NCBI GenBank assembly: GCA_023388175.1
Contig: JAEWGT010000011.1
Span: 1-64,000, forward strand
DNA length: 64,000 bases
From: Pseudomonadota bacterium
Lineage (GTDB): Bacteria > Pseudomonadota > Alphaproteobacteria > Rhizobiales > Devosiaceae
Direction: 5' to 3'
Position 1 is the stretch's first letter; the number at the start of each line of letters is the position of its first letter. The notes below the pieces were generated by a model that saw only the letters and a program-made list of their open reading frames with translations, had not been told where the DNA came from and searched no databases. Made by a program: the position numbers and the translations under genes. Below, piece after piece: positions 15,974 through 25,529 of the stretch.

Positions 15974-17830
15974 ATGAACCAGTCGTCTGACCTGTCGTTG
16001 GCGGCGGCGCGTGAAAAATTCTTCTCAGGCCATGTGTTGCCGGAGGGGCTGGTTCCCGCCCCCATTCTCAGGAGCTGGCAACGCTGCGCCGAACAGGGGC
16101 TGGATGCGGGCGACAGCATCTTGGCAGAGCCCATGACGTCCGGCGAATTGCGCCAGCTCCAGCAGCAGAACGAAGCATTGCGCCTGTTGAGCCGCCCCGA
16201 ATTGCTCACCCTGCGGGCCGAGGCGAAACTGACCGACAGCGTCGTCATTCTCACCGATGCCAAGGGCACCCTGCTCGATGTGGTGGGAAGCGCTGAATTT
16301 GCCGGGGAAGCGGCCCGGGTAGCATTGCAGCCTGGCGTGGCCTGGTCCGAAAACTCCACCGGCACCAATGCTATCGGCACGGCAATGGCCGAAAGGCGGG
16401 CTATCGCCGTGCATGGCGGAGAGCATTTCTTCGAGCCGCACGGCATTCTCCATTGCGCTGCGGCGCCCATTCTGGATCCCTTCGGCAAGCTGGCGGGTGT
16501 GCTTGACATGTCCGGCCATGCCGATGCCGGCCATACCCACGCGCTTGGACTGGTGCGGCTCGCGGTGGAGCAGATCGAACATCGCTTCTTCGCGCGCGGC
16601 TTTGAAGACAGGACAGTGCTGCGGTTTCACCGGCACGGTGACCTGCTTGGCACGCCACGCGAAGGCGTATTGGTTTTTGACGGCGACAGGCTGGTGGCAG
16701 GCAATCGGCGGGCGCTGAACCTGTTGGGCATCGACCGGCTGGCCTTCCGCAAGACCACGAGCGATGAACTGTTCGAGCGGCTGGAGACCAACCTGCGCAG
16801 CGTCAAGGGCGAGAGGTTCAGTGCCGCTATTCGCCGGCCGGAGGCGCGTGCGGACGTTAGCCTTCATCCAGGTGCTGTTCTCCCGCCGCAGGCCGGTCCG
16901 TTCATGACCCCGGCGACGCGGCTCGACCTCGACAAGGCAATAAGGCTGGTCAATGCCGAGATTCCGGTTCTGGTCAGCGGGCCGACCGGCTCCGGCAAGG
17001 AAGTATTCGCGCGCCATCTGGCCGAGCGCTCCAACCGCGCGGGAAAACCCTTCGTCGCGGTCAACTGTGCCGCCTTGCCGGAAAGCCTGATCGAAGCGGA
17101 ATTGTTCGGCTATGAGGCCGGCGCCTTTACCGGCGCGCGCAAGGGTGGGGCCAAGGGGCTGGTACAGCAGGCCGAAGGGGGCATCCTTTTCCTCGATGAA
17201 ATTGGCGACATGCCGCTGCTGCTGCAATCGCGTCTGCTGCGGGTGTTGCAGGACAAGGAAGTGTCTCCCTTGGGCGGTGGGCAGCCGAAAAAGGCCGATT
17301 TCGTCGCCATCTGCGCCACCAATCGGGATCTCAAAGCCATGGTGGATGCGGGCACATTCCGCGCAGACCTTTATTTTCGTATTGCGCAGGCCAGCATAGA
17401 CCTGCCTGCTCTTGCCCAATTGCCGGAGCGTCGGGCGGTGGTGGAATATCTCTGGCAGACGCATGAGGCCGGACATGGCAAGCTGCCCGAAACGGTGCTC
17501 GAACGGCTCGAAGCCTATGACTGGCCCGGCAATCTGCGCGAGCTTGCCAATACGCTCCATGCCACATCGGCTCTGGCCGGGCCGGGCCAGAGGGTGAGCC
17601 TTGGCGATCTCCCAAACCATATCCAGCCGGCGCTGCGCAGCACTGCGACGGTTAGCCTGCATGGCGAATTAGGGGAATTGACCGAGGCGGCGATGCGGCG
17701 GGCCGTGGATATGAACCGCGGTAACCTGTCGGCGGCGGCTCGGGCGCTCGGCATCGACCGGTCCACTCTCTATCGGCGACTGGTCTGGGCCGGCAAGGCG
17801 AACGAGGAGCCAAATCGCTGGCGCGAATGA
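15974..17830 (+). CDS. AcoR-type sigma-54-dependent transcriptional activator
   Basis: This 618-aa protein has an N-terminal GAF sensor region (about 75-205), then a sigma-54 AAA+ domain. The AAA+ domain shows Walker A GPTGSGKE (336-343), the sigma-contacting loop GAFTGA (383-388) and Walker B LFLDEIGD (405-412). A C-terminal Fis-type helix-turn-helix (NLSAAARALGIDRSTLYRRL) binds DNA. It should activate the divergent aldehyde dehydrogenase gene in response to acetoin, acetaldehyde or another alcohol-derived signal. ATG 15974 is preceded by GGAGGAC and gives the conserved start of this family. Confidence 0.94.
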   Translation: MNQSSDLSLAAAREKFFSGHVLPEGLVPAPILRSWQRCAEQGLDAGDSILAEPMTSGELRQLQQQNEALRLLSRPELLTLRAEAKLTDSVVILTDAKGTLLDVVGSAEFAGEAARVALQPGVAWSENSTGTNAIGTAMAERRAIAVHGGEHFFEPHGILHCAAAPILDPFGKLAGVLDMSGHADAGHTHALGLVRLAVEQIEHRFFARGFEDRTVLRFHRHGDLLGTPREGVLVFDGDRLVAGNRRALNLLGIDRLAFRKTTSDELFERLETNLRSVKGERFSAAIRRPEARADVSLHPGAVLPPQAGPFMTPATRLDLDKAIRLVNAEIPVLVSGPTGSGKEVFARHLAERSNRAGKPFVAVNCAALPESLIEAELFGYEAGAFTGARKGGAKGLVQQAEGGILFLDEIGDMPLLLQSRLLRVLQDKEVSPLGGGQPKKADFVAICATNRDLKAMVDAGTFRADLYFRIAQASIDLPALAQLPERRAVVEYLWQTHEAGHGKLPETVLERLEAYDWPGNLRELANTLHATSALAGPGQRVSLGDLPNHIQPALRSTATVSLHGELGELTEAAMRRAVDMNRGNLSAAARALGIDRSTLYRRLVWAGKANEEPNRWRE

Positions 17831-17970
17831 AATCATCTCTTGGATGGGGTGCGCAAGCCAGACCTGCATTAAAAAGCGGCACGCCCCTGCTTTGACGCTC
17901 TGGACGGCAGCGGTCAAACGTGTAGCAATGGCAAGGCGATGGGAATGCCGTATTAATCCAGCGGAGCAGA

Positions 17971-19395
17971 ATGGGCGAGAAAACCCCGTTTGACGAAATG
18001 TACAATCCGGACGGGTCGGTCCGCGAACCTTACCGGGCTTTGAGCGAATGGCTGGCCGAGCAGCCGGACAAGGCGCTGGCGCTGATGCAGGCCGATGCGG
18101 AAGCCATCTTTCGCAAGCTGGGCATCACCTTTGCCGTCTATGGATCAGAGGAGGGCACCGAAAAGGTCATCCCCTTCGATGTCATCCCCCGCATCATTGC
18201 CGCCAATGAATGGCGCAGGCTGTCCAAGGGGATCGAGCAGCGCGTCAAGGCGCTCAATGCCTTCCTCTATGACATCTATCACCGTCAGGAAATTCTGAAG
18301 GCCGGGCGGGTGCCCGAAAAGCTCATTCTAAACAATGAGGCCTTCTGCCCGCAAATGATGGGGCTGGAGCCGGCGCGTGGGGTTTATGCCCATATTATCG
18401 GGGTGGACATCGTCCGCACCGGGCGGGACGAGTTTTTCGTGCTCGAGGATAATCTGCGCACGCCATCGGGCGTCTCCTATATGCTGGAAGACCGCGAGGC
18501 GATGATGCTGCTGGCGCCGGATCTGTTCCAGAAATCCAAGGTCGCGCCGGTTGAAACCTATCCCGAAAACCTGCGGCGGACGCTCGAAAGCGTGGCGCCG
18601 GTGGGTTTTGGCGGCAATTCACCCAATATCGCAGTGCTGACGCCGGGCATTTTCAACTCGGCTTATTTCGAGCATTCCTTCCTGGCCGACCAGATGGGTG
18701 CCCAGCTTTGCGAGGGCCACGATCTCTTCGTGGATGGTGGCAAGGTCTATATGCGCACCACCACCGGGCCCGAGCGGGTGGATGTCATCTATCGCCGCAT
18801 CGACGACGACTATCTCGATCCGCTGACCTTCAAGCCCGATTCCATGCTCGGCGTGCCGGGCCTGTTCGACGCCTATCGCGCTGGCAATGTTACGCTGGTC
18901 AATGCGCCGGGGACGGGAATCGCCGACGACAAGGCGGTCTATACCTATGTGCCCGAGATCATCGAGTTCTATCTCGGTGAGAAGGCCATTCTGCAGAACG
19001 TGCCGACCTACAATTGCACCGATGAGGACCAGCGGGCCTGGGTGCTGGAGAATATCGCAGATCTTGTGGTCAAGGAGGTACATGGATCGGGCGGCTACGG
19101 CATGATGGTGGGTCCGACGGCGACCAAGGCCCAGCATGCCGAGTTCCGGAAAAAGATCGAGGCGCGACCCGACAACTATATCGTCCAGCCGACGCTCAAC
19201 CTCTCCACCTGCCCCACTCACATTAGCGGCGATGTCGCCCCGCGCCACGTCGATCTGCGGCCCTATGTGCTGGTGGGCGACGAGGTGCGGATCACACCGG
19301 GCGGGTTGACCCGCGTGGCGCTCAAGAAGGGATCGCTGGTGGTGAACTCGTCGCAGGGCGGCGGGACCAAGGATACGTGGGTGCTGGAAGATTGA
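17971..19395 (+). CDS. Circularly permuted ATP-grasp type 2 protein (DUF404/DUF407)
   Basis: This 474-aa protein starts with FDEMYNPDGSVREPY, the signature of the circularly permuted ATP-grasp family, and has the conserved NNEAFCPQMMG, VLEDNLRTPSGVSYMLEDR and VKEVHGSGGYGM segments. ATP-grasp enzymes form amide bonds from carboxylates and amines. Comparative genomics has linked this family with alpha-E and transglutaminase-like proteins as a predicted peptide-synthesis or modification system of unknown product. It is first in a three-gene operon; alpha-E starts 3 nt after its stop. Confidence 0.92.
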   Translation: MGEKTPFDEMYNPDGSVREPYRALSEWLAEQPDKALALMQADAEAIFRKLGITFAVYGSEEGTEKVIPFDVIPRIIAANEWRRLSKGIEQRVKALNAFLYDIYHRQEILKAGRVPEKLILNNEAFCPQMMGLEPARGVYAHIIGVDIVRTGRDEFFVLEDNLRTPSGVSYMLEDREAMMLLAPDLFQKSKVAPVETYPENLRRTLESVAPVGFGGNSPNIAVLTPGIFNSAYFEHSFLADQMGAQLCEGHDLFVDGGKVYMRTTTGPERVDVIYRRIDDDYLDPLTFKPDSMLGVPGLFDAYRAGNVTLVNAPGTGIADDKAVYTYVPEIIEFYLGEKAILQNVPTYNCTDEDQRAWVLENIADLVVKEVHGSGGYGMMVGPTATKAQHAEFRKKIEARPDNYIVQPTLNLSTCPTHISGDVAPRHVDLRPYVLVGDEVRITPGGLTRVALKKGSLVVNSSQGGGTKDTWVLED

Positions 19396-19397
19396 GA

Positions 19398-20342
19398 ATG
19401 CTCGGACGCACAGCACAAAATCTGTTCTGGCTCTCTCGCTATGTCGAGCGGGCCGAGAACATGGCGCGCCTGCTCGAAGTGGGCTATCGCATGAGCCTGA
19501 CCTCGCGCCGCGAAGGCGGGGCCAGCGAACATCTGGTTTCCATGATGCAGGCTGCCGAGGTCGATGAGGCCTTCGCGCAGAAACATGAAGTGGCGGATCT
19601 CGATACCGTCGCCCGCTACATGATGTTCGACCCGGAAAATCCCTCCTCGGTCTATTCCTGCTTGCAGGCAGCGCGCACCAATGCGCGCTCGGTGCGCACG
19701 GCGATCACCACCGATATGTGGGAAAGCATGAACGGGGCATGGCTGGAATTCTCACAGATCAAGCCGCGCGACGTGCGCGGGGCAAAGCTGCTGGGCCTGT
19801 TGCAATGGGTGAAGCAGCGCAGTCACGAATTTCGCGGTGCCTTGCTCGGCACGATCCTGCGCGACGATGGCTTTTCATTCCTGCAGGCGGGCAATTTCGT
19901 CGAGCGGGCCGACAATACGGCCCGCATTCTTGACATGAAATATTACGTCCTGTTGCCACGGTCGACGCTGGTGGGTGGGGAAATCGACATTCAGCAATGG
20001 ACTCTGATCCTGCGGGCAGCCTCGGCCCATCGAGCCTATCGGCACGTCTATCATGATCGCTACAAGGCTCATAACATCGCCGATTTCCTGATATTGCGGC
20101 CTGAAATGCCGCGGTCTCTGGTATATTGCGCCAATTTCGTGCAGCAGAACCTGGACAATCTTGCCAAGGTCTATGGCCGAAAGGAAAGCTGCAATGAGGC
20201 GGCCGATAGTCTGCTGGCGCTTGTGGAGGACACCAGCATGGACGCAATTTTCGCCAATGGCCTGCATGAGTTCCTGACCGAGTTCATCGCCCGCAATAAC
20301 CGGGTGACGGACGCGCTTTCCGAAAGCTACAATTTCTACTGA
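19398..20342 (+). CDS. Alpha-E domain protein (DUF403)
   Basis: This 314-aa all-helical protein opens with MLGRTAQNLFWLSRYVERAENMARLLEV, typical of the alpha-E family. It continues with ESMNGAWLEF and FLQAGNFVERADNTARILDMKY. The biochemical role is unknown; family members occur almost only beside the ATP-grasp partner encoded upstream. ATG 19398 starts at the conserved residues. Its stop is followed 1 nt later by the transglutaminase-like gene, so the three are translationally linked. Confidence 0.92.
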   Translation: MLGRTAQNLFWLSRYVERAENMARLLEVGYRMSLTSRREGGASEHLVSMMQAAEVDEAFAQKHEVADLDTVARYMMFDPENPSSVYSCLQAARTNARSVRTAITTDMWESMNGAWLEFSQIKPRDVRGAKLLGLLQWVKQRSHEFRGALLGTILRDDGFSFLQAGNFVERADNTARILDMKYYVLLPRSTLVGGEIDIQQWTLILRAASAHRAYRHVYHDRYKAHNIADFLILRPEMPRSLVYCANFVQQNLDNLAKVYGRKESCNEAADSLLALVEDTSMDAIFANGLHEFLTEFIARNNRVTDALSESYNFY

Positions 20343-20343
20343 C

Positions 20344-21147
20344 ATGCGCCTGGAAATAGACCACTCGCTGACACTCACATGGCCCGCCGCGACGGGGCAG
20401 GCCGTGCTGCATCTGCTGCTGACGCCCGGGTCCGGACCGGCGCAGAATGTTGAAAGCTGGACTGTGGAAGCAGCCGGCATCGGCAATGCCGGACGCTTCA
20501 CCGACGCTTATGGCAATATGGTGCATCTGGTGAACCACGCGCGGGCGGAAGGCGACATCGTCTTGCGGGCGCGCGGGGTCGTGACGACCAGCGACACCAA
20601 TGGCGTATTGGGCAGGCCGGGTGGCGAGCCGGTGCCGGCGCTCTACAAGCGCGTCACCACGCTGACCAAGGCGCCGGTGACGCTTTATGGAAAATTTCGC
20701 AACGGCAAGGAAAGCCGGCTCGACATCCTGCATGCGCTGATGGCGCGGGTCGGCGAGACGCTTGGGCTGCCGGAAAAGGCAGAGGGGCAGGCGCAGATGA
20801 GCGCCGATGGCGCGCAGGTGCAAAGACAGGATAGCGGAATCGCCCAACTGCCTCCCGCCGCCGATTATGCGCATTTGTTCATCGGCGCGGCGCGGGCGCT
20901 GGATATTCCCGCCCGTTTCGTCACAGGCTATCTGGCGGCGAGCGAAGACCATCCCGGCGGGCTGCATGCCTGGGCGGAAGCCTATGACGATGGTCTTGGC
21001 TGGATCGGGTTCGATGCCCGGTTGCAGCTCTGCCCGACCGAGCAATATGTTCGCCTGGCCGTGGGGCTGGATGCGGAAAGCGCCATACCATTGCGGACGG
21101 TGCCGGTTGCAGAGCTGGTGCAGTCGGTCGACGTGAAGGTCGGCTAG
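20344..21147 (+). CDS. Transglutaminase-like protein lacking the catalytic cysteine
   Basis: This 267-aa protein has the N-terminal beta domain of bacterial transglutaminase-like proteins (MRLEIDHSLTLTW). The core fold follows: ADYAHLFIGAARALDIPARFVTGYL, LHAWAEAY with His208 and GWIGFDAR with Asp224. The nucleophile normally read as GVCQDxAH is replaced by PPAADYAH, with Ala172 in the cysteine position, so peptidase or transglutaminase chemistry looks lost. It may bind peptides or act as a scaffold for the ATP-grasp and alpha-E partners. The proteasome-like Anbu peptidase that often follows such clusters is absent here. Confidence 0.88.
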   Translation: MRLEIDHSLTLTWPAATGQAVLHLLLTPGSGPAQNVESWTVEAAGIGNAGRFTDAYGNMVHLVNHARAEGDIVLRARGVVTTSDTNGVLGRPGGEPVPALYKRVTTLTKAPVTLYGKFRNGKESRLDILHALMARVGETLGLPEKAEGQAQMSADGAQVQRQDSGIAQLPPAADYAHLFIGAARALDIPARFVTGYLAASEDHPGGLHAWAEAYDDGLGWIGFDARLQLCPTEQYVRLAVGLDAESAIPLRTVPVAELVQSVDVKVG

Positions 21148-21183
21148 CCGCTTTCTCGCCGCACGAGCATATCTCACGATCGC

Positions 21184-21256
21184 CGTCACCACCCGGCTTG
21201 TCCGTATGGTTCATGCCTCAGCAAGATGGATTGCCCGGACAAGCCATGCAATGACG
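21184..21256. repeat. Degenerate family B intergenic repeat
   Basis: CCGTCACCACCCGGCTTGTCC at one end and AAGATGGATTGCCCGGACAAG with CAATGACG at the other resemble the elements at 33285-33366 and 57143-57218, with several mismatches in the stem. It separates the transglutaminase-like gene from the convergent AEC transporter gene. Confidence 0.65.
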
Positions 21257-21282
21257 ACTGAAATGCCGTGGTGCGTCAGCCT

Positions 21283-22218
21283 CTACAAGGTCAGCACAAG
21301 CAGCCAGCCTGATATCGTCACTGCCGACAGGACGGTCGCGATCAGGATCGTGTTGGCAGCAACGCTGACGCCGCGCTCGTAGTAAGTGGCGAAGACATAG
21401 ATGTTGACGCCCGCCGGCATGGCCGAGAGCAATATGCCATAGCGGGCAATCTCCATCGGGATATGCAGGACCCAGATCATCAGCACATAGGCGATGGCCG
21501 GATGGATGATGAGCTTGATGAGAGACGCAACCAGTGCCTGCTTCCAGTTTTCGCTGAGCTTGAACTCGTTGAGCGCCCCGCCAATGCCGAATAGGGCGGC
21601 GGGCACCACCGCCTGGCTCATCATCACGAAAAAGGCTTCGGCAGGTTCGATCAGTTTCAGCTCAAGCAGTGACCCGATGATCCCGGCAGCAATGCCCCAG
21701 ATCAGCGGGTTGGACACGACACGGCGCACGGCGACCAGCAGGGTCTTGCCGAGAGACTGTCCATCTCGGCGGGTCAGTTCCATGGTGACCATGCCCAGCG
21801 TCAGCAGGATGGCGCCATGCAGGCCGATGATGGAAAGCGTAACCGGCAGCGCGCCTTCGCCATAGGCGCGGCTCATGATCGGCAGGCCAACCAGAACCGT
21901 ATTGGTGAAGGTTCCCGCGAAGCCGACTGAAACGCTTTCGCCCGGACGGTTGTTGAACACTCTGCGCGCAACAATGATGCCCAGAATGAAGCAGAGAACT
22001 GCACCGATATAAAATGGGCCGATAATCCCCAGATTGAAGGCGGCCCGAAAATCGCTGGTGCTGATCGAATAGAACAGCAGGCACGGCGTGGCGAAATTGT
22101 TGACGAAGGCGATCAGCGCCTTGATGCCCTCGGCCGGAAACAGCCGGAAATGCACTGCGCCATAGCCAAAGGCCATAAGCGCGAAAATCGGGGCAATGAC
22201 TGCAAGAATGTCGAGCAT
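21283..22218 (-). CDS. AEC (auxin efflux carrier) family transporter
   Basis: This 311-aa membrane protein has about ten helices arranged as two five-helix bundles. Family features are FVNNFATPCLLFYSIS near the N-terminus, NTVLVGLPIMSRAYG, and SAMPAGVNIYVFATYY followed by ISVAANTILIATVLS-like sequence near the C-terminus. Bacterial AEC proteins export or exchange organic acids or related anions; the substrate cannot be told from sequence. It stands alone and is divergent from glpD. Confidence 0.9.
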   Translation of the reverse strand: MLDILAVIAPIFALMAFGYGAVHFRLFPAEGIKALIAFVNNFATPCLLFYSISTSDFRAAFNLGIIGPFYIGAVLCFILGIIVARRVFNNRPGESVSVGFAGTFTNTVLVGLPIMSRAYGEGALPVTLSIIGLHGAILLTLGMVTMELTRRDGQSLGKTLLVAVRRVVSNPLIWGIAAGIIGSLLELKLIEPAEAFFVMMSQAVVPAALFGIGGALNEFKLSENWKQALVASLIKLIIHPAIAYVLMIWVLHIPMEIARYGILLSAMPAGVNIYVFATYYERGVSVAANTILIATVLSAVTISGWLLVLTL

Positions 22219-22317
22219 TGGCCGAAAATCCGGGCCAGGAGGAAGGTTGGCCCTTGCCTACTCCTCAGGCCGGGCAGGGTCAATGCCACCCTTGTATGGC
22301 AGATTAAATGAAATATC

Positions 22318-22355
22318 TTCGTTACAAAACGAAACTAAATAGCGTACAAACGAAA
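22318..22355. promoter_or_regulatory. Putative GlpR-type operators upstream of glpD
   Basis: TTCGTT-N4-AACGAA (22318-22333) is an inverted repeat, and ACAAACGAAAC (22345-22355) repeats its right half 21 bp later, in an AT-rich stretch just before glpD. DeoR-family regulators such as GlpR bind TTCG/CGAA-type sites, so glycerol-3-phosphate-responsive repression is plausible. No glpR gene lies in the window. Confidence 0.5.
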
Positions 22356-22376
22356 CACTGATTGAGAGGCGGTGAC

Positions 22377-23858
22377 ATGCTGGACATTTTCGTGATCGGC
22401 GGCGGCATCAATGGCGCCAGCATCGCGCGTGATGCGGTGGGACGCGGATATTCGGTAGCGCTGGCCGAAATGAACGACCTGGCCTCGGGCACGTCATCGG
22501 CTGCCACCAAGCTGATCCACGGTGGCTTGCGCTATCTCGAACACTATGAGTTTCGCCTTGTGCACGAGGCGCTGGCGGAGCGCGAAGTGCTCTGGGCCGC
22601 CGCGCCGCATATCATCTGGCCGCTGCGTTTTGTGCTGCCGCACCATAAGGGGCTGCGGCCGGCGGCGGTGCTGCGGGCCGGCCTGGCGCTCTATGATCAT
22701 ATGGGGGGACGCCGTCTTCTGCCGCCGACCAAGACGCTGGATCTGACGCGCGATGAGGCCGGCAAGCCGCTCAAGCCGGGCTACAGGCTCGCCTTCGAAT
22801 ATTCCGATTGCTGGGTGAACGACGCGCGCTTTGTGGTGCTCAATGCCCGCGACGCGGCGGATCGCGGCGCGTCAATCCATGTGCGCACCAAAGTTGTATC
22901 GGCGCGCCGTGAGGATGGCGGCTGGACCATCGAGCTGGATGGGGAGGGGGGCAAGACCTCTGTGCGGGCACGCATGCTGATCAATGCCGCGGGTCCGTGG
23001 GTCGATGACGTCATTAATGGCGTCATGGGCAAGAATGGAACCCACAACGTCCGGCTGGTCCAGGGCAGCCATATCGTCGTCAAGAAGCTGTATGAACACG
23101 ACCGCTGCTATTTCTTCCAGAACAGTGACGGGCGCATTTTCTTCGCCATTCCTTACGAAGACGATTTCACCCTCATCGGCACCACGGACCGCGACTATCA
23201 GGGCGATCCGAAAGATGTGAAGATCACGGAGGAAGAGACCACGTACCTCCTGGCCGCCGCCAATGAATATTTTGCGCGGAATGTGACGCGCGATGAGATC
23301 GTCTGGACCTATTCGGGCGTGCGCCCCCTGTTTGACGATGGCGCCAGCGCCGCGCAGGAGGCGACGCGAGACTATGTGCTCAAGACCGACGGCGATGCGG
23401 CAACCGGTGCGCTGATCAATGTGTTCGGTGGCAAACTGACCACGTCGCGGCGCCTGGCGGAATCGGTTCTGGAAGGGATTGAGGCGGTGCTGGGCAAGAA
23501 GGGCGAGGCCTGGACCAAGAAAAGTACGCTGCCCGGCGGCGATTTTGGTGTGAAGAGCTTTGATGCGGAAGTGCGGCGGATGGGGATGGACTATCCGGAT
23601 CTGCCGGGCGAATTGCTCAAAAGGCTGATGCGGCTATACGGGACGCGAGCGCGGCGCCTTCTGGGCGAGGCAAAGGATGTCGCAGCGCTTGGGACGCATT
23701 TCGGGGCGGACCTTTATGAGGTGGAGGTCGACTACCTGATGCGCGAGGAATGGGCGCGGAGTGCGAACGACATCTTGTGGCGCCGGACGAAGCTGGGGCT
23801 GCGGGTTGGGCCGGACGATGTGGCGCGGCTAGAAGCCTTTTTGCGGGCTCGGCAATAA
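22377..23858 (+). CDS. glpD: FAD-dependent glycerol-3-phosphate dehydrogenase
   Basis: This 493-aa protein begins with the Rossmann FAD motif DIFVIGGGINGASIARDA, followed by TSSAATKLIHGGLRYLEHYEF. INAAGPWVDDV and TTDRDYQGDP are further GlpD signatures. It oxidises glycerol-3-phosphate to dihydroxyacetone phosphate at the inner membrane and feeds electrons to quinone. ATG 22377 follows GAGAGGCGG. It is 134 bp upstream of glpK, with a family A repeat in the gap; together they form the glycerol catabolic pair. Confidence 0.96.
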   Translation: MLDIFVIGGGINGASIARDAVGRGYSVALAEMNDLASGTSSAATKLIHGGLRYLEHYEFRLVHEALAEREVLWAAAPHIIWPLRFVLPHHKGLRPAAVLRAGLALYDHMGGRRLLPPTKTLDLTRDEAGKPLKPGYRLAFEYSDCWVNDARFVVLNARDAADRGASIHVRTKVVSARREDGGWTIELDGEGGKTSVRARMLINAAGPWVDDVINGVMGKNGTHNVRLVQGSHIVVKKLYEHDRCYFFQNSDGRIFFAIPYEDDFTLIGTTDRDYQGDPKDVKITEEETTYLLAAANEYFARNVTRDEIVWTYSGVRPLFDDGASAAQEATRDYVLKTDGDAATGALINVFGGKLTTSRRLAESVLEGIEAVLGKKGEAWTKKSTLPGGDFGVKSFDAEVRRMGMDYPDLPGELLKRLMRLYGTRARRLLGEAKDVAALGTHFGADLYEVEVDYLMREEWARSANDILWRRTKLGLRVGPDDVARLEAFLRARQ

Positions 23859-23860
23859 GA

Positions 23861-23978
23861 ACCCCCACCTACCTCCCCCTGCAGAAGGGGGAGGGAAAGG
23901 CCGGTGGGTAGAACATGAATCCAGCCACACACGCGATGTGGCTCCTCCCCCGTCTTCCGGGGGAGGCTGGTTGGGGGC
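23861..23978. repeat. Family A mosaic repeat between glpD and glpK
   Basis: The left part has CCCCCACCTACCTCCCCCTG and AGGGGGAGGG; the right part has CTCCCCCGTCTTCCGGGGGAG and GGTTGGGGG, so both ends are self-complementary and complementary to each other. It lies inside a likely operon, where such hairpins can tune relative mRNA levels. Confidence 0.75.
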
Positions 23979-23992
23979 CTAACGGAGGAAAA

Positions 23993-25483
23993 ATGACCAA
24001 ATTCATTCTCGCCATCGACCAGGGGACGACGTCGAGCCGGGCCATCCTGTTCGATCAGAACCGGAAAATCGTCGGCACCGGCCAGAAGGAATTTACCCAG
24101 CATTTCCCGCAGGACGGCTGGGTGGAGCATGACCCCGAGGAAATCTGGGATTCCGTCGTTTGGTCGGTGAAGAGGGCGCTGAAGGAGGCGGGGGCAGAGG
24201 CGGGGCAGGTGGCTGCCATCGGCATCACCAATCAGCGCGAAACGGTGGTCATCTGGGACAGGAAGACCGGCAAGCCGATCCACCATGCCATTGTCTGGCA
24301 GGACCGGCGCACATCCGTGCTCTGTGCGAAACTGAAGAAAGACGGCCACGAAAAGCTGATTTCCAGAAAGACCGGCCTTCTGCTCGACCCCTACTTTTCC
24401 GGCACAAAGGTCAAGTGGCTCCTCGATAAGGTGAAGGGCGCGCGCAAGCGGGCCGAAGACGGTGAACTGGCCTTCGGCACCGTGGACAGCTTCCTCATCT
24501 GGCGGCTGACCGGCGGCAAGATCCACGCCACCGATGCCACCAATGCGGGGCGCACTCTGCTTTTCGATATCGGCGGGAACCAGTGGGACAGACAGCTCTG
24601 CGAGCTGCTCGACGTGCCCATGGCCATCCTGCCCGAGGTCAAGGACTGCGCCGACGATTTCGGAGTGACCGACGAAAGCCTGTTCGGTGCGTCCATTCCC
24701 ATTTTGGGTGTGGCCGGAGACCAGCATGCGGCGACGATCGGTCAGGCCTGTTTCGAGCCGGGCATGGTCAAATCCACCTATGGAACGGGCTGTTTCGCCC
24801 TGCTCAATACCGGCAAGGATATGGTGCGGAGCAAAAACCGCCTCCTGACCACCATTGCCTACCGGCTGGATGGGCAGACGACCTACGCGCTTGAAGGCTC
24901 GATCTTCATTGCCGGGGCGGCAGTGCAGTGGATCCGTGATGGTCTGAAACTGGTCAAGCATGCCAGCGAAACCGGCCCGCTGGCACAATCGGCCGACCCT
25001 AGCCAGAATGTCTATATGGTGCCCGCCTTTGTCGGGCTCGGCGCCCCATGGTGGGATGCCGAGGCGCGCGGTGCCATCTATGGGCTGACCCGCAATTCGG
25101 GCCCGGCGGAAATCGCCAAGGCGGCGCTGGAAGCGGTCTGCTACCAGACGCGCGACCTGCTCACGGCCATGCGCAAGGACTGGAAGAGCGGGGCGGGCGA
25201 AACCGTGTTGCGCGTCGATGGCGGGATGGTGGCTTCGGACTGGACCATGCAGTTTCTCGCCGACATTCTCGATGCGCCGGTGGATCGTCCCACCATTCTG
25301 GAGACCACGGCGCTGGGCGCTGCCTGGCTGGCGGGCATGAAGGCCGGCATCTGGCCAGGCATGGATGAGTTCGCCGCAAGCTGGGCGCGCGACACCCGCT
25401 TCGAGCCCGAAATGGACGCCAGGACGCGCCAGGCAAAGGTCAAGGGCTGGGATCAGGCCGTACGACGGACATTGACGAGTTAG
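23993..25483 (+). CDS. glpK: Glycerol kinase
   Basis: This 496-aa FGGY-family kinase starts with [18 protein letters not shown] and has [43 protein letters not shown] and [21 protein letters not shown]. It phosphorylates glycerol to sn-glycerol-3-phosphate for GlpD. ATG 23993 is chosen because CGGAGGAAAA precedes it and the upstream frame only translates the repeat. No glpF facilitator is seen nearby. Confidence 0.97.
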   Translation: MTKFILAIDQGTTSSRAILFDQNRKIVGTGQKEFTQHFPQDGWVEHDPEEIWDSVVWSVKRALKEAGAEAGQVAAIGITNQRETVVIWDRKTGKPIHHAIVWQDRRTSVLCAKLKKDGHEKLISRKTGLLLDPYFSGTKVKWLLDKVKGARKRAEDGELAFGTVDSFLIWRLTGGKIHATDATNAGRTLLFDIGGNQWDRQLCELLDVPMAILPEVKDCADDFGVTDESLFGASIPILGVAGDQHAATIGQACFEPGMVKSTYGTGCFALLNTGKDMVRSKNRLLTTIAYRLDGQTTYALEGSIFIAGAAVQWIRDGLKLVKHASETGPLAQSADPSQNVYMVPAFVGLGAPWWDAEARGAIYGLTRNSGPAEIAKAALEAVCYQTRDLLTAMRKDWKSGAGETVLRVDGGMVASDWTMQFLADILDAPVDRPTILETTALGAAWLAGMKAGIWPGMDEFAASWARDTRFEPEMDARTRQAKVKGWDQAVRRTLTS

Positions 25484-25529
25484 CCGGTTTGCCATTGGCA
25501 AAGCACGCCGGGCCTGCAATAGGACCGCC

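Noticed and set aside
16025..17662. 545-codon minus-strand frame opposite the sigma-54 activator gene
   Set aside because: Antisense shadow; the activator has all AAA+ and HTH motifs.
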